Source: Corynebacterium phoceense (GTDB lineage Bacteria; Actinomycetota; Actinomycetes; Mycobacteriales; Mycobacteriaceae). Taken from it: a stretch of DNA of 64,000 bases. Positions 57,812 to 64,000 of this stretch are shown here, in pieces. The stretch covers positions 1,772,472-1,836,471 of the forward strand of contig NZ_LT596208.1 of the NCBI RefSeq assembly GCF_900092335.1, in the 5' to 3' direction. How positions within the stretch are numbered: position 1 is the first letter of the stretch; each line of letters starts with the position of its first letter. Position numbers and translations under genes: made by a program. Under the pieces are notes generated by a model. It had not been told where the DNA came from. It saw nothing but the letters and a program-made list of their open reading frames with translations, and searched no databases.

Positions 57812-58873
57812 CTAGCTCCTCTTCGCCCAGCTCGTAAATCCGGTGTTCGTGAGCACCGCCCACAACAGCATGGCGCCGAGGAAGGCCTTGAACCAGTCCG
57901 GGTTCCAGCCGGCGTAGACGATGCCCTGGTTGGTCATGCCGAAGATGAGCGCACCGATCGCCGTGCCCACCGCCGTGCCCCGGCCGCCCGTCATCGCGCA
58001 GCCGCCGATGACCGCCGCAATGATGTACAAGAACTCATTGCCGATACCCTGGCCCGCCTGAATGGAGTCGAACGCGAAGAGCGTATGCATGCCCACGAAC
58101 CACGCCGCGAAGCCGACGAACATGAACAAGATAATCTTCACGCGCTTGACGGGCACGCCCACGGCGCGCGCCGCGTCCGCGTTGCCGCCCACCGCAAAGA
58201 TCCAGTTGCCGAACTTCGTCTTGTAGAGCAAGAAGGACGCCACGGCGACGAAGAAGATCCACCACAGCACCGTCGCGCGGATACTCAGTCCACCGATGTG
58301 AATCGTGCCCGCAAAGACGACGCGCGCGGACGGAAAACCTTCCATATCCGCAATCGTCGGCGTCGCCACCTGGCCGGTGACCAGCTTCGTCACCGCCAGG
58401 TTCAGGCCTTGGAGCACGAGGAACGCCGCCAGCGTGATGAGGAAGCTCGCGATCTTTGTGCGCACCACGAGGTATCCGTTCAGGGCACCAATCCCCAGCG
58501 CCACGAGCAGCGACAGCCCCGCACCGACCCACGAGTTGAGGTGCAGGTTGTAATTGAGCATCGTCGCCACGAGCGCCGAGGTTGTCACCGCGACACCGCT
58601 CGACAGGTCAAACTCGTCACCAATCATGAGCAGGCCCACGGCGAGCGCCACAATCCCCAGCGTCGAGCTCGAGTAGAGCACCGTCGAGAACGCCTCGAGC
58701 GACCGGAACGCCGGCGCGACTATCATAAACAGCGCGAAGATGAGCACCGCGCCGAGCACGCTCGCCATCTCCGGGCGGCGCACCAGCCTTCCGATGCCCC
58801 CTCGCTCCCGCACGCGTTCATCCCCCACCGTCTCCGGCGCGGTGATGTCTGCTTCTGTCACGGCGATACTCAT
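57812..58873 (-). CDS. Sugar-type ABC transporter permease
   Basis: This 353-residue membrane protein of the RbsC/FrcC type has about 10 helices. Typical stretches are LSSGVAVTTSALVATML, GALNGYLVVRTKIASFLIT and the loop GGNADAARAVGVPVKRVK. It overlaps the binding-protein gene as ATGA. Confidence 0.88.
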   Translation of the reverse strand: MSIAVTEADITAPETVGDERVRERGGIGRLVRRPEMASVLGAVLIFALFMIVAPAFRSLEAFSTVLYSSSTLGIVALAVGLLMIGDEFDLSSGVAVTTSALVATMLNYNLHLNSWVGAGLSLLVALGIGALNGYLVVRTKIASFLITLAAFLVLQGLNLAVTKLVTGQVATPTIADMEGFPSARVVFAGTIHIGGLSIRATVLWWIFFVAVASFLLYKTKFGNWIFAVGGNADAARAVGVPVKRVKIILFMFVGFAAWFVGMHTLFAFDSIQAGQGIGNEFLYIIAAVIGGCAMTGGRGTAVGTAIGALIFGMTNQGIVYAGWNPDWFKAFLGAMLLWAVLTNTGFTSWAKRS

Positions 58874-59853
58874 CGCAGGCCCTCCTTAGCGGACTCGGCG
58901 ATAGCGTCGACGTTCTCGGCATCGACGAAACTCGGGCCTGTGTAGACCGGCTGCCCGCCGCCGAGCGTCGAGCCATTGCGCTTTGCCAGCCACAGGGCAT
59001 CGACTGCCATGTAGCCCTGCATGTACGGCTGCTGGTCCACGGCCCAGGCGACGGTGCCGTCCTGGATGGCACCGACGAGCTCCGCGTTCGTATCAAACGT
59101 GGCGATCTTCGCCTGCGAGCCCGCGTCCCTCACCGCGTCCACAGCCCGCAACGCCACCGGGGCCTGCAGCGCCATGACCCAATCAATGCTCTTGTCCTGC
59201 GCCAGCTTCGCCTGCAGCGTCGACTGCGCCGCCGTGAGGTCCTGGCCGTTGACGTAGAGCAGCTCCACGTTGGCGCCCGAGCCCTTCTTCACGCCCGCGC
59301 AGCGCGCCTCCTGCGAGGAGTTGCCCTGCTCGTGGATGACGCACAGCGTGTGCTTCGCGCCCTCACCCTTGAGCTTCTCGCCAGCCTTCTCACCGGCGAC
59401 GGACTCGTCTTGGCCGAAGAACGCGCTCATGCCGTACTTTTCGTACTCATCCATGCCCGCGTTCAGGCCCACGGTCGGAATCCCCGCGTCTACGGCCTTC
59501 TGCGCGACCGGCCCGATGGCCTGCGCATTCGGCATGGTCACCGCGATACCATCGACGCCCGCGTCAATCGCGGACTGCACGAGGTTCGCCTGGTTCGGCG
59601 CCTGCGGGTCCGAAGAGTAGCGCAGCTCGATATTGTCCTTCTGCGCCGCGTCCTCCGCGCCCTTGCGCACGAGGTCCCAGTACGTATCGCCCGGCGCGCC
59701 GTGCGAGACCATCGCGACCGTGAGCCGCGGCGTGTCGACACCACCGGCCATTCCAACGCCCGCATCCTTGCGTGGCGCACCACCCGTCGCCGAGCATCCC
59801 GCCAACGCCGCGACCGTCACAACGGTCGCCCAAGCCTTCCACATCTTTCTCAT
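58870..59853 (-). CDS. Sugar-type ABC transporter binding lipoprotein
   Basis: This protein of 327 residues starts at ATG 59853 (MRKMWKAWATVVTVAALAGC) with lipobox LAGC. It is a Peripla_BP_4 protein (VAMVSHGAPGDTYWDLVRKG, AIDAGVDGIAVTMPNAQAIG). The substrate is probably a pentose, polyol or inositol-like compound; the sequence does not decide. A GATACT box just upstream suggests a very short or absent leader. Confidence 0.85.
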   Translation of the reverse strand: MRKMWKAWATVVTVAALAGCSATGGAPRKDAGVGMAGGVDTPRLTVAMVSHGAPGDTYWDLVRKGAEDAAQKDNIELRYSSDPQAPNQANLVQSAIDAGVDGIAVTMPNAQAIGPVAQKAVDAGIPTVGLNAGMDEYEKYGMSAFFGQDESVAGEKAGEKLKGEGAKHTLCVIHEQGNSSQEARCAGVKKGSGANVELLYVNGQDLTAAQSTLQAKLAQDKSIDWVMALQAPVALRAVDAVRDAGSQAKIATFDTNAELVGAIQDGTVAWAVDQQPYMQGYMAVDALWLAKRNGSTLGGGQPVYTGPSFVDAENVDAIAESAKEGLR

Positions 59854-60186
59854 TCGAGTATCGTGCCCCACCCCACTCCCCCAGCTCAACCCCGATGACC
59901 TGCACCTTTATCGTTCAAGCGCACACCGCCTGCGCTTTTCCTACGCTCTTGTACCCCCATTCGCGGCCCCGTCTCATGACGGCGTGTTCTTTAAAAGATG
60001 GGTCGTCACTCAGCATCACACTCCGGGGAATGTACCCGGTCACGATAAGCGTGACCCCGCCGCGGCGCCAATGGACGCATCCACACGACTATCTTCTCCT
60101 CGTAGACGCGGTGGTTCACTCCTCGCATGTGCCCGTGCGCATTTTCGCCCAACAAGGCCCTCACACCCTGCCCTCCGCCGTTGATT
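59854..60186. other. Intergenic region, nothing coding recognised
   Basis: No reading frame here looks real. A small palindrome GGTCACG/CGTGACC lies near 60038-60056. The promoter of the ABC operon must be at the left side, next to 59854-59880. Confidence 0.4.
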
Positions 60187-60299
60187 GCGAAAATCTCCTC
60201 CTGCGAGCAACGCGGGAGGAGATTTTCGCAAGGAACAAGACAGTTGCTGCCAAAAATCCTCTCGCCGCATCAACGCGGGAGGAGATTTTCGCAAGGAAC
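60187..60299. repeat. Two tandem hairpin units after FAS
   Basis: A 29-base direct repeat starting CAACGCGGGAGGAGATTTTC occurs at 60208-60236 and 60271-60299. In the first unit GCGAAAATCTCCTCC (60187-60201) and GGAGGAGATTTTCGC (60215-60229) make a 15-bp perfect stem. The second unit has an imperfect version. The block directly follows the FAS stop codon and may end its transcript. Confidence 0.75.
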
Positions 60300-63200
60300 T
60301 TAAGAGCCCGGCGTGAGCACGCCGTCCACGAGGCGCGCGTTCTCGTCGAGGAGGACGGCAACCTCGCGGTCCTTGACGGCATCGCCGTTGCCACCCAAGT
60401 TGCGGTCTACGGGACGCTCGAAGAGAGCGGCCCCGCCGTGCATGGCGGCATCATAGCGGGCAAGGCCGGCGGCCTCGCGAGCATGAGCGGCCTCCTGCCA
60501 CTGCGCCGCGGCGTTGCTGCAGGTTTCGGCGAGTGCCGCAAGGAACGCGCCGGGGTGAACGACTGCAATGAGCGCCGAGACGTGGCCGAAGCCCAGGGAG
60601 GTCACCAGCCCCGCCTTCGGCGCCGCGGAGCGCAGGTCAAGCGGACGACGCAGCCAGGTGAGGTGGCTGTACTGACGCAGCGCCGGATCCACGCAGTCAA
60701 GCGAGCGGTTCGGCGGGAGAATACCCTCGCGCAGGACCTGGGTAAGGCCGACGAGCTGGAAGGCCGCGGCACCACCCTTTGCGTGACCGGTGAGCGACTT
60801 CTGCGAGATGACGTACAGCGGGTTGCCCTCCGCGCGGCCCATCGAGGCAGCGATGCGCTCGTGCAGGTCCGACTCGTTCGGGTCGTTCGCGTTCGTCGAG
60901 GTATCGTGCTTAGAAATGATGGACACCTCGTCCGGGGTCACGCCGTGCTCGCGCAGCGCCACCGCCAGGCGGGAGTTCACGCCGCCGCGAGCAGCGGAGA
61001 GCGCGCCCAGGCCAGGAGCCGGGATGGAGGTGTGCGCACCGTCCGCGAAGGACTCGGCAAACGCGACGACGCCCAGGACCGGCAGGCCGTGTTCCGCGGC
61101 GAAGGAGCCGCGGGCCAGCAGCAGAGTGCCGCCACCCTCGGACTCGATGAAGCCGCCGCGACGACGGTCGTTCGCACGCGAGAAGTACTTGTGGTCGATG
61201 CCTTTGGCGTCCATCTCCGCGGAATCCGCGGTGGCGGCCATGTCGCCGAAGCCGGTAATGCCTTCGATGGAGAGGTCGTCGATACCACCGGCAACCACGA
61301 AGTCCGCCTTGCCCAGGCGCAGCTTATCCATGGCCTCCTCGACGGAGACCGCCGCGGTCGCACACGCGGCGACCGGGTGGATCATCTGGCCGTAGCCGCC
61401 GACGTAGGACTGCATGACGTGCGCGGCGACGACGTTAGGCAGCGCCTCCTGCAGGATGTCGTTCGGTCGCGATTGCGCGAGCAGTTTGTCCACGTAGAGC
61501 GAGCGCAGCGACGCCATGCCTCCCATGCCGGTGCCCTGCGTGGAGGACACGCGCGCCGGGTGGACCATGCTAAGCAGCTCGGCCGGGCTGAAGCCCGCGG
61601 AGAGGAACGCGTCGACGGTGCACACAATGTTCCACAGCGCGACGCGATCGAGGTTATCGATCATGTCCGCCGGGATGCCGTAGACAGCCGGGTCGAAGCC
61701 CTTCGGCACCTGCCCGCCGACGTAGCGCGACATGGCGACGCGACGCGGCACGCGTACCGGCGAACCCTTCGGGCGGGTGACCTGCCATTCCTCGCCGTCG
61801 AAGTACGCGGACGCGCCCTCGACCTCGTCGACGAAGGACTTGGCCGTGGCCTCGTCGGCGACCGCGAACGTCATGTCGCGCTCGAGGTAGATAGTGGTGA
61901 GCTCCGGCGCGAGGTTGTCGACCATCGGCAGGTGCGGGCCGAAGTCATCGTGGTAGCGGCGGATGCCCACGTTCGCGAGGACCTCATCGTGGAAGCGCTC
62001 GTAGATGTCTTCCTCCGCGATGGCCTCGTCGCCGGCCATCCACGTGCGGTTGGTCTCGTCCCACTTGATAAGGCCCGTGGTCCAGGCGAGTTCGAGCACG
62101 CCCGCCGCGGTGAGATCGCCGGTGAGCTCGACCTCGTAGCGCGTGCGCGAGGAGCCCACCGGGCCCAGCTCGCCGGCGCCGACGATGACGACCATGTCGT
62201 CGAGGTTCGTCGTCACGCCGGAGAAGTCCGGCTGCGTCCACGCGATGGGCTGGCGCGGGCTCGGCAGCGCGCGCACGGTGACTGGCGCAGTGAGAGACTC
62301 CGTCTCCGCAGACGCGCCGGCCTTCGCCGCCGCCTGGCGCGCGAGTTCCGGCAGATTGAGGTCTGCGCCGCCCAGGCCGCCGGTGAAGTCCAGCGTGACG
62401 GGTGCTTCGAGGGCCTGGGCGCGGGTCTCGGCGTTGGTGCCCTCGCCCACGAGCTTGGCGGCCATCTCCTCGGTGGAGTAGGTGGTCACGCCCTTGGCCT
62501 CGACGAGCTCGACCATCGGGTCGTTGCCGCCCATCAGGCCCGTGCCGCGGACCCAGCCGATGTGGGCGTGGGTGATCGAGGTGCGCTCGCCCCAGACGGG
62601 CTCGGACTTCCAGCGGGTCACGAGCGCGTCGAGTGCAGCCTTGGCCTCGCCGTAGGCGCCGTCGCCACCGAAGCGGCCGCGGTTCGGGCTGCCCGGCAGG
62701 ACGACGTGCAGGCGCTGGCCCACGTGGGTGTCGGCGCCAAGCGCGGAGAGACCCGCGATGAGCTTCTCCACGGACCACAGCAGCAGACGCATCTGGGACT
62801 CGGCGGCAGCGCCGGCATCGGCGAGGGTGCCCTGGACGCGCGGAGCCGCGAACGGGAAGAGCAGCGTCGGGATGAGCGCCGGCTTAAGCAGCGTGGACTT
62901 ACCATTGACGGTCGCGGTCTGCTCATGGCCGACCCAGTCGATGAAGGCGTCGAGGTCCGCGAAGGAGCTCAGGTTCGCCGGGGCGACCCACAGTGCGGCG
63001 CGGCCGCGGGCGTGGGTCCGGTAGAGCTCCTTGTAGAACTCCAGGCGCTCGTGGTTCAGGCGCGAGGTGGTCGCGACGACGGTGGCACCTGCGTGGAGCA
63101 GTTCGCCGATGACGCTCGCTGCGATGGAGCGCGGCGAACCGCCGGTGACGACCGCGATATCGTTCGCGTGCTCCAGGGCCACGGTGGTACGCGCGGCGAT

Positions 63201-64000
63201 GGCGTGTTCTTCAAGCCCCAGGTAATCCGCGATCTGTGCAACCTCTTCGCCGGCGCCCGTGACGTCGACCTGGAGCTCCTCGCCGTTCGCGACCCGCGCA
63301 AGGTCCTCGCGGGCGGAGGCCCAACGGTCGTCGAGAAGGACGGCCTTGTCAGCATCAAAGGCCGGTGCCACGAGGCGCGGCCAGTCGGAGCCGAGCTCAT
63401 TGGCCACAAGCTCCGCGAGCTCATCTGGAGCATCGGTAAAGTCCGTGGTGGCCCGCTCGACGCCGAGCTTGGCGAGCAGCGTGCGGGCGGTCTCGATGAG
63501 AGCGCCATTCATCTGGCCGGCGAACTCGTCGAGGGCAGCGGAGTCGACAACGCCACCGGCGGCACCGCCGGCAGACGGCATAGCGATGTCGAGGCCGACC
63601 TTCTGGCCGGCGGCGCGCACAGCGTCATCGATGAGGTCGTCGAGCGCCGCAGCGTTGGCCGCAGCCGTGGGCAGAGTGGCAAGGTCGCCGCCGCGCAGGG
63701 AGGCGCCCTCGCGCGCGCCGAGAACGATCTCGGCGGTCACGCGGTCAACCCAGCCGGAGCCCAAGCCCCACGGACCGGTGACGCGTTCCGCAATGTAGGA
63801 CGGCTTCTTGCCCGCCGGGCCGGTGAGACGACGCAGGGTGTCCGCAACCTGGTCGGCGAGCACCGGGCCGAAGGCGGAGTAGCCCTTGGCCATGCCGGCG
63901 ACGGTCTGCTTGAGGTCGTCGAGCGGGGCATCGGCAGCGCCCTCGATGGCGCCGAGGCCGAACTCGACGCCGAGGTCGAGCAGCAGCTGGTTGCGGCGGG
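60300..64000 (-). CDS. fas: Type I fatty acid synthase, C-terminal part (KR and KS)
   Basis: The frame is open from the window edge to the stop at 60300, about 1,233 residues of a protein that is normally near 3,000. A ketoreductase with GGSPRSIAASVIGELL lies in the first half. The ketosynthase ends the protein, with active-site Cys in HPVAACATAAVSVEEA and His in SKHDTSTNAND and SLTGHAKGGAA. It makes fatty acyl-CoA for membrane lipids and mycolates. The neighbourhood (acpS, fasR) fits the fasB locus of C. glutamicum. Confidence 0.92.
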   Translation of the reverse strand, partial: RRNQLLLDLGVEFGLGAIEGAADAPLDDLKQTVAGMAKGYSAFGPVLADQVADTLRRLTGPAGKKPSYIAERVTGPWGLGSGWVDRVTAEIVLGAREGASLRGGDLATLPTAAANAAALDDLIDDAVRAAGQKVGLDIAMPSAGGAAGGVVDSAALDEFAGQMNGALIETARTLLAKLGVERATTDFTDAPDELAELVANELGSDWPRLVAPAFDADKAVLLDDRWASAREDLARVANGEELQVDVTGAGEEVAQIADYLGLEEHAIAARTTVALEHANDIAVVTGGSPRSIAASVIGELLHAGATVVATTSRLNHERLEFYKELYRTHARGRAALWVAPANLSSFADLDAFIDWVGHEQTATVNGKSTLLKPALIPTLLFPFAAPRVQGTLADAGAAAESQMRLLLWSVEKLIAGLSALGADTHVGQRLHVVLPGSPNRGRFGGDGAYGEAKAALDALVTRWKSEPVWGERTSITHAHIGWVRGTGLMGGNDPMVELVEAKGVTTYSTEEMAAKLVGEGTNAETRAQALEAPVTLDFTGGLGGADLNLPELARQAAAKAGASAETESLTAPVTVRALPSPRQPIAWTQPDFSGVTTNLDDMVVIVGAGELGPVGSSRTRYEVELTGDLTAAGVLELAWTTGLIKWDETNRTWMAGDEAIAEEDIYERFHDEVLANVGIRRYHDDFGPHLPMVDNLAPELTTIYLERDMTFAVADEATAKSFVDEVEGASAYFDGEEWQVTRPKGSPVRVPRRVAMSRYVGGQVPKGFDPAVYGIPADMIDNLDRVALWNIVCTVDAFLSAGFSPAELLSMVHPARVSSTQGTGMGGMASLRSLYVDKLLAQSRPNDILQEALPNVVAAHVMQSYVGGYGQMIHPVAACATAAVSVEEAMDKLRLGKADFVVAGGIDDLSIEGITGFGDMAATADSAEMDAKGIDHKYFSRANDRRRGGFIESEGGGTLLLARGSFAAEHGLPVLGVVAFAESFADGAHTSIPAPGLGALSAARGGVNSRLAVALREHGVTPDEVSIISKHDTSTNANDPNESDLHERIAASMGRAEGNPLYVISQKSLTGHAKGGAAAFQLVGLTQVLREGILPPNRSLDCVDPALRQYSHLTWLRRPLDLRSAAPKAGLVTSLGFGHVSALIAVVHPGAFLAALAETCSNAAAQWQEAAHAREAAGLARYDAAMHGGAALFERPVDRNLGGNGDAVKDREVAVLLDENARLVDGVLTPGS

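Noticed and set aside
57491..58945. 484-residue + strand frame opposite the ABC transporter genes
   Set aside because: Shadow of conserved transporter genes; Arg/His-rich and without recognisable domains.

Overview
The window is a Corynebacterium chromosome segment with most of a siphovirus-type prophage at its left (about 1-43,970) and core chromosome at its right (about 43,978-64,000). Evidence for Corynebacterium: a mycolate-reductase-like SDR next to orn, a type I multidomain fatty acid synthase close to acpS and a FasR-like TetR gene, an actinobacterial L,D-transpeptidase, IS31831-type ISL3 elements, several apparently leaderless promoters and fairly high GC. The species cannot be fixed from this alone.

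Prophage, read right to left. The right end has the tyrosine integrase, an Ser/Thr-rich lipoprotein, an ImmA-type metallopeptidase and a leaderless repressor, all on +. The long lytic operon starts leftward with small proteins (two of them overlapped tail-to-tail by + strand genes), a Cro-like HTH protein and two ParB/DGQHR-fold proteins. Next come a roughly 700-base non-coding block full of hairpins and tRNA-like minihelices, an excisionase-like HTH protein, a YqaJ-type exonuclease, RecT and ssb. They are followed by a replisome-organizer-like protein, a chain of tiny overlapping ORFs, dUTPase, a PD-(D/E)xK nuclease and an HNH nuclease. The late module runs PLD-like protein, terminase small and large, portal, ClpP-type protease/scaffold, decoration, capsid, connectors, tail tube, two tail chaperones, a 2,222-residue tape measure, distal tail and baseplate/tip proteins, and lysin. 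The left end of the prophage lies outside the window.

Two identical 1,462-bp ISL3-family insertions sit in the prophage in inverted orientation, each with its own 8-bp target duplication. One separates the tail genes from the lysin and the other cuts ssb in two. The prophage is therefore probably impaired, although most modules look intact.

Chromosome. A PspC-like gene lies directly beyond int. It is followed by cmrA-like SDR, an AGCS amino-acid carrier, orn, tRNA-His, a frameshifted AbiEi/DUF559-type gene, an LLM oxidoreductase with an L,D-transpeptidase, tRNA-Lys, an IS3-like element with an 8-bp duplication, glutaminase-STAS and nicotinamidase. The last part is a lipid-synthesis neighbourhood (DUF3618, bcp, fasR, acpS, a three-gene sugar-type ABC importer, and the C-terminal part of FAS-I). 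The most unusual observations are the tRNA-like non-coding block, a sequence module shared by the tape-measure C-terminus and a small early protein, the tail-to-tail overlapping gene pairs, nested in-frame starts in the lysin and the protease/scaffold gene, and two tandem inverted-repeat families in chromosomal intergenic DNA.
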